64,000 nucleotides of DNA from Mumia flava. Its GTDB lineage: Bacteria; Actinomycetota; Actinomycetes; Propionibacteriales; Nocardioidaceae. Location of the stretch: NCBI RefSeq assembly GCF_002797495.1, contig NZ_PGEZ01000001.1, positions 1,798,001 through 1,862,000 of the forward strand. Reading direction: 5' to 3'. Positions 7,279-16,457 of the stretch are shown piece after piece. The notes below the pieces were generated by a model. The model saw only the letters and a program-made list of their open reading frames with translations, searched no databases and was not told where the DNA came from. Both the position numbers and the translations under genes were made by a program. Each line of letters starts with the position of its first letter. Within the stretch, counting starts at the first letter, position 1.

Positions 7279-10104
7279 TCAGCCGGTGTTGCGCAGGCCC
7301 GCCGCGATGCCGTTGATCGTCAGCAGCAGGGCCCGCTGCAGGTCGGGATCCGGCTCGTCACCGTCCGCGCGGGTCCGCTCCAGCAGCGAGACCTGGAGCG
7401 CGTGCAGCGGCGCGAGGTAGGCGTCGCGGAGCGAAAGCGTGTGGCGCAGGACCGGCGCGCTGGTCAGCAGGGCATCCTGCCCGGTGACCCGGAGCACCTG
7501 CTCGACCGTGCGCGCGTGCTCGTCACGGATCACCTCGAACAGCGGCTGCGCATCGTCCGGCACCAGCGCCGCGACGTACTGGGCCGCGATGTCGAGGTCG
7601 GTCTTGGACAGCGTCATCTGCACGTTCGACAGGAACGTCCGGAAGAAGGGCCACGATCCGTACATCTGGCGCAGCGCGTCCTCGCGGCCGTCCGCGAACG
7701 CCGCCTCCAGACCCGACCCCACCCCGAACCACCCGGGCAGGATGATCCGCGACTGCGTCCACCCGAAGACCCACGGGATCGCTCGCAGGTCGTCGAGCCC
7801 GCCCGCGCCGCCGGGGCGCTTGGACGGCCGCGACCCGATGTTCATCTTGCCGAGCTCGTCGACCGGCGTCGCCGCCACGAAGAACGGCACCAGCCCCGGA
7901 TCCCGTACGAGCGCACGGTAGGCCGTCTGGCCGTGCGCCGCGACGACGTCCATCGTCGCGTTCCACTCGTCCAGCAGGTCCTGCGGCAGCAGCGAGTGAC
8001 GGTGCAGGACCGACGCCTCGATCACGGCCGCGAGCGCACCCTCGAGGTTGCGGCGCCCGAGCCCGGGCAGCGCGTACTTGTCGGAGATCACCTCACCCTG
8101 CTCGGTGATCTTGACCGGACCGGTCAGGCTGCCGTTCGGCTGCGACATGATCGCCTCCGCGGTCGGACCGCCACCGCGCCCCACCGAGCCGCCGCGCCCG
8201 TGGAACAGCCGCAGCGCGACCCCGTGCCTGGCCGCGACGTCCCGCAGCGAGCGCTGCGCCCGGTGGATCTGCCACTGCGACGCCGCGATGCCTGCGTCCT
8301 TCGACGAGTCCGAGTAGCCGAGCATGATCTCCTGCACGTCGCCCCGGGCCGCGACCACCCGCCGGTAGGCCGGGTCGGACAGCAGCGTGTCGAGCAGCGG
8401 ACCGGCGATCTCGAGCTCGGCCACGGTCTCGAACAGCGGCGCGAACCCGATCCGCGCCGACGCCGGCGAACGCTCCGAGCCCGGGTCCACCAGACCCGCC
8501 TCGCGCGCGAGCACCACCACCGCGAACAGGTCGTCCACGTCGTGCGTCATCGACACGATGTACGTCTCGACCACGTCCGGGCCGTACGTGTCGAGCGCAC
8601 GACGGATCGTGCTCATCAGCGCGAGGGACGCCGCCGCGGCCTCGCCGAGATCGGACGCGCCCGCACCGGTGAGCGGACGACGCGACGCCATCTCGCGCGA
8701 CAGCAGCGCGATCCGCGCCGGACGGTCCAGCTCGGCGTACGGGGTCTCGAGCTCGCCGATCCGGTCGTACAGCTCGGCCAGGGCCGCGTGGTGCTTGCCG
8801 CTGTGCTCGCGCACGTCCATGGTCGCCAGACCGGTCGAGAACGCGACCGCGGTGCGGATCGTCCGCAGGATCGCGCCGTCCCCGGTCAGGTGGTCGCCGT
8901 CCGCGAGCATCGACTCGCGCACCAGCGTGAGGTCCCGCACCAGCTCGGCGAAGTCGGCGTAGTCGCGGCCGGGCTCGTGAGCGGTCTCGTGCACCAGACG
9001 GTCGCGGGTCCGCTGCAGGCGGACCCGCACGAACGTCAGCTTGACGCGGTACGGCTCCTCGGCGTTGAGCCGACGCACCGTCTCCCAGGTCACCGGGAGG
9101 GCCTCGGCGTCGGCGGCGAGGCTCTCCTGCAGCGCCGGCGTGACGTCCACGAGCCGCGTCGACGACGTCATCTCGGTGAGCAGCTCGGTGACCATCCGCT
9201 CCAGCTCGTCCAGGCCGGCGCTGTGCTGGATCCTCTGGATCTCCAGCGTCACGTCCGGGGTCACGTTCGGGTTGCCGTCGCGGTCGCCGCCGGCCCACGT
9301 ACCGAACCGCAGGGGCCGCGCCGACGCAGGCAGGGTCACGTCCAGGCGCGCGAGCTGACGGTCGAGCTCCTCGAGCAGGTCGGGGACGACCTCGGCGGCG
9401 ATCGAGCGCAGGTAGTAGACCGCGGTGCGGGCCTCGTCCTGCGGCTGCGGGCGTACGACGCGGAGCTCGTCGGTCTGCCACAGCAGGTCGACCAGCTCGG
9501 CCAGACGGCGCTCGTCGCGCGGTGCCGCCGAGGCGGGCCGCCGCGGGTCCTCGGTCGCCTCCACGGTCTCGGCGACCTTGCGCAGCAGCCGCATCACCGT
9601 CCGACGGCTCGCCTCGGTCGGGTGAGCGGTGAACACCGGACGGTACTCCACCCGCGCGAGGACCTGCTCGACCAGCTCCCGATCGACGTCGCCGTCGGCC
9701 ATCGCCTGCGCGATCCGGCCGACCGTCCGGGCCAGCGGACCGTCGTCCGTCGCGGTCAGCTCGCGCCAGCGGTGCAGCTGCTCGGTCATGTTGGCGAGCT
9801 GGAAGTACGCGGTGAACGCGCGGGCGAGCACCACGGCCGTCTGCGGCGGAACGTCCGCGAGCAGGCTGCGCAGCTCCGCGTCGTCGGGCTTGCGAGCGAG
9901 CGTCCGGACCTGCTCGACGAGCGCCAGCAGCTCCGGCCCCTCGTGCCGCTCCAGCGCCTCGCCGAGCAACGTGCTGAGCAGGCGTACGGAGGCGCGCAGC
10001 GCCGCGTGCTGCTCGTCGGACGCCACGCCACCGGCGAAGAGCGCGGGGTCCGGCTCGCGGCGGTCGGCCTCGAGGATCTGCTCGGGAGTGCGCGGGGAGG
10101 TCAT
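7279..10104 (-). CDS. ppc: Phosphoenolpyruvate carboxylase
   Basis: 941 aa. Adds bicarbonate to PEP to give oxaloacetate, the main anaplerotic reaction. Both catalytic signatures are present: FTAHPTEASRRTVMRLL with the catalytic histidine and LGYSDSSKDAGIAASQWQ with the catalytic lysine, plus the glycine loop FHGRGGSVGRGGGPT, GGDRDGNPNVT and the C-terminal GLRNTG. Upstream in-frame starts would add up to 21 residues, but CAGACT ends 6 nt before the ATG at 10104, matching the leaderless pattern seen elsewhere here. It stands alone, facing the dioxygenase gene. With pckG nearby, both directions of PEP-oxaloacetate exchange are encoded within 7 kb. Confidence 0.97.
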   Translation of the reverse strand: MTSPRTPEQILEADRREPDPALFAGGVASDEQHAALRASVRLLSTLLGEALERHEGPELLALVEQVRTLARKPDDAELRSLLADVPPQTAVVLARAFTAYFQLANMTEQLHRWRELTATDDGPLARTVGRIAQAMADGDVDRELVEQVLARVEYRPVFTAHPTEASRRTVMRLLRKVAETVEATEDPRRPASAAPRDERRLAELVDLLWQTDELRVVRPQPQDEARTAVYYLRSIAAEVVPDLLEELDRQLARLDVTLPASARPLRFGTWAGGDRDGNPNVTPDVTLEIQRIQHSAGLDELERMVTELLTEMTSSTRLVDVTPALQESLAADAEALPVTWETVRRLNAEEPYRVKLTFVRVRLQRTRDRLVHETAHEPGRDYADFAELVRDLTLVRESMLADGDHLTGDGAILRTIRTAVAFSTGLATMDVREHSGKHHAALAELYDRIGELETPYAELDRPARIALLSREMASRRPLTGAGASDLGEAAAASLALMSTIRRALDTYGPDVVETYIVSMTHDVDDLFAVVVLAREAGLVDPGSERSPASARIGFAPLFETVAELEIAGPLLDTLLSDPAYRRVVAARGDVQEIMLGYSDSSKDAGIAASQWQIHRAQRSLRDVAARHGVALRLFHGRGGSVGRGGGPTAEAIMSQPNGSLTGPVKITEQGEVISDKYALPGLGRRNLEGALAAVIEASVLHRHSLLPQDLLDEWNATMDVVAAHGQTAYRALVRDPGLVPFFVAATPVDELGKMNIGSRPSKRPGGAGGLDDLRAIPWVFGWTQSRIILPGWFGVGSGLEAAFADGREDALRQMYGSWPFFRTFLSNVQMTLSKTDLDIAAQYVAALVPDDAQPLFEVIRDEHARTVEQVLRVTGQDALLTSAPVLRHTLSLRDAYLAPLHALQVSLLERTRADGDEPDPDLQRALLLTINGIAAGLRNTG

Positions 10105-10198
10105 GGCCCCAGTCTGTCGTCGGCGTGTGTCGGGCATGTGAAGCGGCCCCGCGGACATCGGTGACACCGCGCGTCAGCGAGCCTCGCACGCCAGGGGC

Positions 10199-10251
10199 GA
10201 CTCGCGGGCCCGCCACGAACGACTCGCGGGCCCGCCAGGAGTGACTCGCGG
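10199..10251. repeat. 22-bp tandem repeat, about 2.4 copies
   Basis: GACTCGCGGGCCCGCCACGA and a near-identical second copy (10221) are followed by GACTCGCGG at 10243, a 22-bp period. It lies between ppc and the arginine deiminase stop codon. Each unit contains CGGGCCCG, so the region can fold, possibly as a terminator. Confidence 0.6.
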
Positions 10252-11469
10252 TCAGAGGGGGTCGCGGAGGACGGGGCAGGACATGCAGCGCGGCCCGCCG
10301 CGACCGGTGCCGAGCTCAGACCCGGGGATCCGGACCACCTCGATGCCGGCCGCCTCGAGCCGGGCGTTCGTCTGCACGTTGCGCTCGTACGCGACCGCGA
10401 GCCTCGGCGCGATCGCGAGGGTGTTGTTGCCGTCGTCCCACTGCTCGCGCTCCGCGGTCACCGCGTCGAGGCCGGTGTCGATCACGCGGATCCGCTCCAC
10501 GCGGAGGGCGTCGGCCGCCGCGTCGAGGAACGGGCGCGGCGCACCCACGACGACCTCGTCCCCGTCACCGGCCACCACGTCGTAGGCGGTCAGGGAGTCG
10601 GCGAGCGGCGGGTACATCACGACCGCGTCGACGTCGACCATCGTGACGACGGTGTCCAGGTGCATCGTGGCGCGCTCCTGCGCGATCGGCACCGCCAGCA
10701 CCCGGCGTACGAGGTCGTGCTCGAAGCACTGGCGCGCCAGCCGCTCCAGACCCGCGGGGGTGGTCCGCTCCCCGACGCCGACGGCGATCACCCCGTCCCC
10801 GAGCACCATCACGTCGCCGCCCTCGAGGTGCTCGCGGTGCGTCCCGTGGATCCGCGCCGAGTGCGCGAAGCGCGGATGGTGGGCGTAGATCAGGTCGGTC
10901 AGGTGCGACTCGCGCTCGCGGGCCGGCATCGCGAAGCTGGTGATCGCGACCCGGTCGCGCAGCCAGACCGAGGAGTCGCGGGTGAAGAGGAGGTTCGGGA
11001 GCGGGTCGACGAGGAAGTCGTCGGGCTGGAGCAGCGACGTGACGACGCTGCGCGTGCCTTCGAGCTCGTCGTTGCGCAGACCGCCGGTGAGGATGTCCGC
11101 GAGGCGGTCGGGAGGCTCCGCCGACAGGGCGGCCGAGAGGTAGTCGGCGATGGTGTCGCCGAGCCGCAGGTCCCCGGCGACCCCCGCGATCGCGGTCGCC
11201 CGCGCGGCTGACGAGGCCTCGAGCGTCTGGACCAGCAGGTCCCGCAGGTACAGCACCTCGACCCCGTGCTCGCCGAGCGCGGCCGCGAAGGTGTCGTGCT
11301 CCGCCTGAGCCCGGCCGACCCACGGCAGGCCGTCGAACAGCAGGGAGTCGTTGTTGCGCGGCGTCAGGCGCTTCAGCTCCGGGCCCGGGCGGTGCAGGAC
11401 CACCGTCCGCAGCCGTCCCACCTCGCTCGTGATCTGCGCCGTCGGCGCGTCGGCTGCACCGGTGTCCAT
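10252..11469 (-). CDS. arcA: Arginine deiminase
   Basis: 405 aa, the normal length. Hydrolyses arginine to citrulline and ammonia. N-terminal [32 protein letters not shown], the FTRDSSVWL turn, [18 protein letters not shown] and the C-terminal [11 protein letters not shown] carrying nucleophile Cys395 are all family signatures. No carbamate kinase or ornithine carbamoyltransferase is adjacent, so it may serve nitrogen supply or acid resistance rather than a classic ArcABC operon. ATG 11469 lies exactly 6 nt after TAGGGT, so the mRNA is probably leaderless. The promoter is shared back-to-back with the DUF4446 gene. Confidence 0.96.
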   Translation of the reverse strand: MDTGAADAPTAQITSEVGRLRTVVLHRPGPELKRLTPRNNDSLLFDGLPWVGRAQAEHDTFAAALGEHGVEVLYLRDLLVQTLEASSAARATAIAGVAGDLRLGDTIADYLSAALSAEPPDRLADILTGGLRNDELEGTRSVVTSLLQPDDFLVDPLPNLLFTRDSSVWLRDRVAITSFAMPARERESHLTDLIYAHHPRFAHSARIHGTHREHLEGGDVMVLGDGVIAVGVGERTTPAGLERLARQCFEHDLVRRVLAVPIAQERATMHLDTVVTMVDVDAVVMYPPLADSLTAYDVVAGDGDEVVVGAPRPFLDAAADALRVERIRVIDTGLDAVTAEREQWDDGNNTLAIAPRLAVAYERNVQTNARLEAAGIEVVRIPGSELGTGRGGPRCMSCPVLRDPL

Positions 11470-11475
11470 CCGATC

Positions 11476-11485
11476 ACCCTAGGCT
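11476..11485. promoter_or_regulatory. Bidirectional pair of overlapping -10 boxes for arcA and the DUF4446 gene
   Basis: TAGGCT (11480-11485, plus) and TAGGGT (11481-11476, minus) share the TA dinucleotide at 11480-11481. Each ends exactly 6 nt before a start codon (GTG 11492 and ATG 11469), giving a symmetrical divergent promoter for two leaderless mRNAs. Confidence 0.65.
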
Positions 11486-11491
11486 GACCGG

Positions 11492-11875
11492 GTGACGGTT
11501 GCGATCTCAGTGCTGGCGCTGGTCGCCTCGCTGTCCGCGCTCGCGATCGCGCTCACCAGCCAGATGCAGCGGCGCCGCGAGGACGACCTCGAGGGCCAGA
11601 GCGCCCTCGGCGGACGGGTCTCCGAGCTGGAGGTCCGTGCGAAGGAGGCGTTCCGGCACGTCGCCGTGGTGCGCTACGACGCCTTCGGCGACACCGGCGG
11701 CGCGCTCTCGTGGAGCCTCGCCCTGCTCGACGACACCGGGGCCGGCTTCGTCGTGTCCTCGATCCACGGTCGCGCGGAGTCGCGGACGTACGCCAAGAGC
11801 ATCACCGCGTGGAGCTGCGAGCAGCCGCTGACCCCCGAGGAGCAGCAGGCAGTCGACGCGGCTCGCCCCGCCTGA
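11492..11875 (+). CDS. DUF4446 family membrane-anchored protein
   Basis: 127 aa from a GTG. One N-terminal membrane segment (residues about 3-22, VAISVLALVASLSALAIAL) is followed by a charged stretch QMQRRREDDLEGQ and the conserved DUF4446 core: HVAVVRYDAFGDTGGALSWS, LLDDTGAGFVVSSIHGR and ESRTYAKSI. The domain is widespread in Firmicutes and Actinobacteria and has no established function. The gene is monocistronic, divergent from arcA and ended by a long hairpin beginning right after its stop codon. Confidence 0.85.
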   Translation: MTVAISVLALVASLSALAIALTSQMQRRREDDLEGQSALGGRVSELEVRAKEAFRHVAVVRYDAFGDTGGALSWSLALLDDTGAGFVVSSIHGRAESRTYAKSITAWSCEQPLTPEEQQAVDAARPA

Positions 11876-11950
11876 CCCCTTCGCGCTGTGTGACGTGAGC
11901 CCCGGTCCGCGCGAGCAGTTTCGGGGCTGCGGTCACACAGCGCGAAGGGG
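11876..11950. terminator. Large bidirectional hairpin, repeat copy A
   Basis: Perfect 19-bp outer arms (11876-11894 with 11932-11950), core CCCCTTCGCGCTGTGTGAC, and an inner 7-bp AGCCCCG/CGGGGCT stem. It fills the gap between the convergent DUF4446 gene and gabD. The same outer arm recurs at 56240-56310. Confidence 0.75.
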
Positions 11951-11953
11951 AGG

Positions 11954-13438
11954 TCAGGCGTCGGGCCAGGCGACCGCGAGGTGCTGGACCTCGGTGAACG
12001 CGTCGATCCCGAGCGTCGCGCCCTCGCGGCCGAGGCCGGACTGCTTCACGCCGCCGAACGGCGCGGCCGGGTCCGAGACCAGGCCGCGGTTGACGCCGAC
12101 CATGCCGGACTCGAACGCCTCACCGAGCCGGATCGCACGCTGCAGGTCGCGGCTGTAGACGTACGACGCGAGGCCGAACTCGGTGTCGTTCGCCATCGCG
12201 ACCACCTCGTCGTCGTCGCTCCACGTCCGTACGGTCGCGACCGGGCCGAAGATCTCCTCGTGCGCGATCGCGGCATCGCCCGGCACGTCGACGAGCAGAC
12301 GCGGCGCGACCCAGTTGCCCGCACCGGACGGCGCCTGGGCCTGGTAGGCGACGCGTGCACCGCCGGCGACCGCGTCGGCGACCAGCTTCTCGATCCGCTC
12401 CGCCGCGACCGGCGTGATCACCGGGCCGGCGTCCGTGCCGTCGTCGGCGCCGTGGCCGACGTTCAGCGCGGCGATGGCCTCGCCGAACCGCTGGACGAAC
12501 GCGTCGGCGACGTCGGTGTGGACGTAGAACCGGTTCGCCGCGACGCACACCTGGCCGCCGCCGCGCAGCTTCGCGGTCAGCGCACCGGCGACCGCGGCGT
12601 CGAGGTCTGCGTCGTCACAGACCACGAACGGTGCGTTGCCGCCGAGCTCCATCGAGCTCTCCAGCACACGGTCCGCGGCCTGGTGGAGCAGGATCCTGCC
12701 GACCTGGGTCGAGCCGGTGAACGACACCTTCCGGACGTGCTCGTCCGCGAGCAGCGCCTCGACCACGGCCGGCGCGTCGGTGGTGGTGACGATCCGGACC
12801 GCGTCGGCGGGGACGCCGGCCTCGACCAGGATCGCGCCGACGGCGAGCGCGGTCAGCGGGGTCTCCTCGGCGGGCTTCAGGACGACCGTGCAGCCGGCCG
12901 CGAGCGCGGGCGCGATCTTGCGGGTCGCCATCGCAGCCGGGAAGTTCCAGGGTGTGACCAGCGCGGCGACGCCGATCGGCTTGCGGTGGACGAGGTGCCG
13001 TACGCCACCGGCCGGCGCCGGGTCGTACGAGCCGTGCGGACGCACCGCCTCCTCGGCGAACCAGCGGAAGAACTCCGCCGCGTACGCGACCTCGGCGCGC
13101 GCGTCGGCCAGCGTCTTGCCGTTCTCGGCCGTGATCAGCGTGGCGAGGCGCTCGTGGTCGTCCATCATCAGGGCGTGCGCGCGGTGCAGGATCGCCGAGC
13201 GCTCGCGGTTCGGGCGACGGGCCCAGTCGCGGCCCGCGGTCGCGGCCGCGGCGGCGGCGACCCGGGCGTCGGTGACGTCGTGCTCGGCCACGTGCGCCAG
13301 CACCGCACCGGTGGCCGGATCGGTGACGGCGAACCAGCCCTCGCCCGGGTCGGTCCCGGCGAGCGCAGCGTCGGTCCGGACGTCGGGTACGCCCGCGAGC
13401 AGGGCGCTCAGGTCAGTCGTGTCCACCGTCGCGGTCAT
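11954..13438 (-). CDS. gabD: NAD(P)+ succinate-semialdehyde dehydrogenase
   Basis: 494 aa aldehyde dehydrogenase. It oxidises succinic semialdehyde to succinate, the second step of GABA catabolism. Seen: TPWNFPAAMATRKIAPALAA and VLKPAEETPLTA for cofactor binding, the catalytic MELGGNAP (Glu264), GGGQVCVAANR (Cys298) and the C-terminal PFGGVKQSGLGREG. Its ATG overlaps the gabT stop as ATGA, so it is translated with gabT and its substrate is the product of GabT. Substrate preference is inferred from this pairing. Its stop faces a strong hairpin. Confidence 0.93.
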   Translation of the reverse strand: MTATVDTTDLSALLAGVPDVRTDAALAGTDPGEGWFAVTDPATGAVLAHVAEHDVTDARVAAAAAATAGRDWARRPNRERSAILHRAHALMMDDHERLATLITAENGKTLADARAEVAYAAEFFRWFAEEAVRPHGSYDPAPAGGVRHLVHRKPIGVAALVTPWNFPAAMATRKIAPALAAGCTVVLKPAEETPLTALAVGAILVEAGVPADAVRIVTTTDAPAVVEALLADEHVRKVSFTGSTQVGRILLHQAADRVLESSMELGGNAPFVVCDDADLDAAVAGALTAKLRGGGQVCVAANRFYVHTDVADAFVQRFGEAIAALNVGHGADDGTDAGPVITPVAAERIEKLVADAVAGGARVAYQAQAPSGAGNWVAPRLLVDVPGDAAIAHEEIFGPVATVRTWSDDDEVVAMANDTEFGLASYVYSRDLQRAIRLGEAFESGMVGVNRGLVSDPAAPFGGVKQSGLGREGATLGIDAFTEVQHLAVAWPDA

Positions 13439-14799
13439 GCCGTACCTCCGTCGGTCGGGGCGGCCTCGGCGAAGACGCCGTCCAGGATGTCGAGGGCTTC
13501 GTCGAGCAGGTGGTCCGGCATCGACAGCGGCGGGAGGAACCGCAGCACGTTGCCGAACGTCCCGCAGGTCAGCACGACCACGCCCTGCTGGTGCGCCTGC
13601 GCGGCGACCCGGGCTGCGAGGCCCGCGTCGGGGGTGGTGGTGCCCGGCTCGACGAGCTCGATCGCGATCATCGCGCCGCGGCCGCGGACGTCGCCGATGC
13701 GCGGGTCGCGCTGCTGCAGCGCCTCGAGCCGGCTCAGCATCCGCTTCTCGATCTCGCGCGCGCGGCTGACGAGGTCGTCGGCCTCGATCGTCTCGAGCAC
13801 GGCCAACGCTGCGGCGCACGCGGCCGGGTTGCCGCCGTACGTGCCGCCGAGGCCGCCCGTGTGGACGGCGTCCATCACCTCGGCGCGACCGGTGACCGCG
13901 GCGAGCGGCAGCCCGCCGGCGACGCCCTTGGCCGTCGTGACGAGGTCCGGCACGACACCTTCGTGGTCGGAGGCGAACATCGCGCCCGTGCGGGCGACGC
14001 CGGCCTGCACCTCGTCGGCGACGAACAGCACGTCGTTCGCGCGGCACCAGTCGGCGACCGCCGGCAGGAAGCCCTCGGCGGGGACGACGAAGCCGCCCTC
14101 GCCCTGGATCGGCTCGATCACCACGCACGCCAGGTTCTTGGCGCCGACCTGCTTCTCGATCACCTCGATCGCGCGGGCGGCCGCGTCCGGGCCGGACAGC
14201 CCGTCGCGGAACGGGTAGGACATCGGGGCGCGGTAGACCTCGCCGGCGAACGGACCGAACCCGTCCTTGTACGGCATGTTCTTCGCCGTCATCGCCATCG
14301 TGAGGTTCGTACGCCCGTGGTAGGCGTGGTCGAAGACGACGACGGCCTGCTTGCCGGTCGCGTGCCGTGCGATCTTCACGGCGTTCTCGACGGCCTCCGC
14401 ACCGGTGTTGAACAGCGCGGTCCGCTTCTCGTGGTCGCCGGGGGTGAGCGCGTTCAGCTTCTCCGCCACCGCGACGTACCCCTCGTACGGCGTGACCATG
14501 AAGCAGGTGTGCGTGAAGGCGGCGACCTGCTCGGTGACCGCGTCCACGACCCGCGGGGCCGCGTTGCCGACGGTGGTCACGGCGATGCCGGAGCCGAGGT
14601 CGATCAGCAGGTTGTCGTCGACGTCGCGGATGACGCCGCCGCCCGCCGCGGTGACGTACACCGGCAGCGTCACGCCGACGCCGGACGCGACGGCGCTCGT
14701 GCGGCGCTCGGACAGCGCCCGCGACCGCGGGCCGGGGATCTCGGTGACGAGGCGGCGCTCCTGGGGCAGCGTGGGGCCGCCGATGAACTGATCGGTCAT
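13435..14799 (-). CDS. gabT: 4-aminobutyrate aminotransferase
   Basis: 454 aa class III PLP aminotransferase. It transfers the amino group of GABA to 2-oxoglutarate, giving succinic semialdehyde. Visible are FNTGAEAVENAVKIAR, FDHAYHGRTNLTMAMTAK, the IEPIQGEGG and ADEVQAGVARTG motifs and the PLP lysine in LVTTAKGVAGG (Lys291). It is first in a two-gene operon with gabD. TACGCT ends 6 nt before ATG 14799, so the transcript is probably leaderless. A PucR-family regulator is divergent, 84 bp away, and is the likely GABA-responsive activator. Confidence 0.95.
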   Translation of the reverse strand: MTDQFIGGPTLPQERRLVTEIPGPRSRALSERRTSAVASGVGVTLPVYVTAAGGGVIRDVDDNLLIDLGSGIAVTTVGNAAPRVVDAVTEQVAAFTHTCFMVTPYEGYVAVAEKLNALTPGDHEKRTALFNTGAEAVENAVKIARHATGKQAVVVFDHAYHGRTNLTMAMTAKNMPYKDGFGPFAGEVYRAPMSYPFRDGLSGPDAAARAIEVIEKQVGAKNLACVVIEPIQGEGGFVVPAEGFLPAVADWCRANDVLFVADEVQAGVARTGAMFASDHEGVVPDLVTTAKGVAGGLPLAAVTGRAEVMDAVHTGGLGGTYGGNPAACAAALAVLETIEADDLVSRAREIEKRMLSRLEALQQRDPRIGDVRGRGAMIAIELVEPGTTTPDAGLAARVAAQAHQQGVVVLTCGTFGNVLRFLPPLSMPDHLLDEALDILDGVFAEAAPTDGGTA

Positions 14800-14805
14800 G
14801 GACGG

Positions 14806-14811
14806 AGCGTA
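14806..14811 (-). promoter_or_regulatory. -10 box of gabT (leaderless)
   Basis: TACGCT on the minus strand, followed by 6 nt and ATG 14799. Fits the TANNNT leaderless pattern. The rest of the 84-bp divergent region holds GCACA-N16-TGTGC, a possible PucR site. Confidence 0.55.
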
Positions 14812-14883
14812 CGTCCGTGGCCGCCCGGCGGGGCATGGGCATACCGCACAGTCTCAACTGACTCGATGTGCAAGAGTGGCACG

Positions 14884-16365
14884 GTGGACGCCCTTCCGAC
14901 GCTGACCGTCGCCGACCTGGTCGCGGTGCCCGAGCTCGGGATCACCCGTGCGTGGATCCCCGACCCCAGCGTCCCCGTGCGCTGGGTCGCCACCAGCGAG
15001 CTCGACGACCCCACCCCGTTCCTCGAGGGCGGTGAGGTCCTGCTGACCACGGGTCTCGCGACCGCCGCCCACGGCGCAGCCCAGTGGCGGGCGTACGTCG
15101 GGCGGCTCGCGACCCTCGGCGTGAGCGCGCTCGGGCTCGGGGTCGGCCTGACGCACGACGCGGCTCCGCAGCCACTGCGCGAGGCGGCGGCGGGGGCGGG
15201 GCTGGGGCTGTTCGAGGTGCCACCACCGACCCGGTTCGTCGCGATCAGTCGTGCCGTCGCCGCGCTGCTGGAGCCGGCCGAGCAGGCCGCGGCCCGGCTC
15301 CAGCGCGAGCTGACCCAGGACGCGACCCGACCCGACGCCCGCTCCCGGGTGACCGCACGGGTGGCACAGGTTCTGCGGGGCGCCTGCGCCGTCGTCGACC
15401 CCGACGGCGCGGTGACCGACGGCGCACTCGACCTCGACCCCGACGTGCTCGCCTCCGCGCTCGTCCGGATCCGCGCCGACGACCGCCGCTCCTCGACCTC
15501 GATCTCCGGACCCGACTCGTCCACCGCCGTCCACCCGGTCGGGCTCGGCGGGACGCCCCGGGCGTACCTCGTGGCGACCACACCCGGGCGGTGGTCACCG
15601 TTCCAGCGCAGTGCGGTGCTCACGGCCGCCGCTGTGCTCTCGCTGGTCGAGTCCGGACGGGCGGAGCAGCGCGATGCCGAGCGCCGGGTCGTCGCGGCCG
15701 GGGTGCGACTGGCGCTCGACGGCGACGCTGCGGGCGCTTCGCGCGTGCTCGACCTCGCCCGACCACCACGCACCGTCCCGGACCCGCTGTGCGCGCTGCA
15801 CCTCGGCGGCACACCGGGGGCGGTGACCGAGGCCGTCGACCACATCGAGACCGGCGCTCTCGTCGGGACCCACGAGGACACGACGGTGGTGCTCGTCGAC
15901 GAGGCCGGGATCGACCGCGTCGTCGAGGCCGCACAGCACGCAGGAGCCTGGGTCGGCGTCGGCCCCACGGTCCCCGCCGCCGAGGCGGCGCGCTCCGCGG
16001 CCGGCGCGTCCGCCGCTCTCGCCCAGGCGAGCGACGCCCGCCCCGTCACCCGCTGGGCGGAGCAGACGCGGGCGGGGATCGGAGCCCTCGTCCCGCCCGG
16101 AGCCGCGGCCGCCTTCGCGTCCGAGGTCCTCGGGCGGCTGCGCGCCGAGCCCGACGGGACGGCGCTCGAGGACACCCTGCGCGCCTACCTGGAGGAGCAG
16201 GGGCATCCCGGCCGGATCTCGGACCGCCTCGGCATCCACCGCAACACCGTCCGCGGCCGGATCCGCCGGATCGACGCGCTCACCGGCCGCCCCGTGGCTG
16301 ATGCCGGTGCCCGTGCCGACCTCTGGTTCGCGCTGCAGACGACCGCCCCGCCCGCACTCGGGTGA
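14884..16365 (+). CDS. PucR-family transcriptional regulator of the GABA operon
   Basis: 493 aa. The N-terminal PucR sensor domain begins at once (LTVADLVAVPELGITRAWIP, then GGEVLLTTGLA), and a C-terminal helix-turn-helix closes the protein (LEDTLRAYLEEQGHPGRISD, LGIHRNTVRGRIRRIDALTG). GTG 14884 is chosen because AAGAGT ends 6 nt before it; an upstream ATG at 14866 would add six residues. Divergence from gabT-gabD suggests it is the GABA regulator, as PucR members control GABA, purine and proline use. The central part is alanine-rich and poorly defined. Confidence 0.85.
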   Translation: MDALPTLTVADLVAVPELGITRAWIPDPSVPVRWVATSELDDPTPFLEGGEVLLTTGLATAAHGAAQWRAYVGRLATLGVSALGLGVGLTHDAAPQPLREAAAGAGLGLFEVPPPTRFVAISRAVAALLEPAEQAAARLQRELTQDATRPDARSRVTARVAQVLRGACAVVDPDGAVTDGALDLDPDVLASALVRIRADDRRSSTSISGPDSSTAVHPVGLGGTPRAYLVATTPGRWSPFQRSAVLTAAAVLSLVESGRAEQRDAERRVVAAGVRLALDGDAAGASRVLDLARPPRTVPDPLCALHLGGTPGAVTEAVDHIETGALVGTHEDTTVVLVDEAGIDRVVEAAQHAGAWVGVGPTVPAAEAARSAAGASAALAQASDARPVTRWAEQTRAGIGALVPPGAAAAFASEVLGRLRAEPDGTALEDTLRAYLEEQGHPGRISDRLGIHRNTVRGRIRRIDALTGRPVADAGARADLWFALQTTAPPALG

Positions 16366-16416
16366 CAGCGACCCTCCACTGCCGTAACCTGTCGCGCAAC
16401 TCACGTTTTCAATGGG

Positions 16417-16440
16417 GTGCCGTACGGCCGCGTACGGCAC
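16417..16440 (+). promoter_or_regulatory. Hairpin abutting the ribosome binding site of the DUF6801 gene
   Basis: GTGCCGTACG-GCCG-CGTACGGCAC forms a perfect 10-bp stem with a 4-nt loop, ending one base before the Shine-Dalgarno GGAGGGAAGG (16441). It could terminate the upstream PucR transcript or form a 5'-leader structure affecting translation. Confidence 0.45.
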
Positions 16441-16457
16441 GGAGGGAAGGAACGTGG

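Noticed and set aside
7402-10164. 920-codon plus-strand frame opposite ppc
   Set aside because: Antisense shadow; the minus frame has every PEP carboxylase motif.
11981-14218. 745-codon plus-strand frame opposite gabD-gabT
   Set aside because: Antisense shadow with charged, repetitive composition and no family signature.
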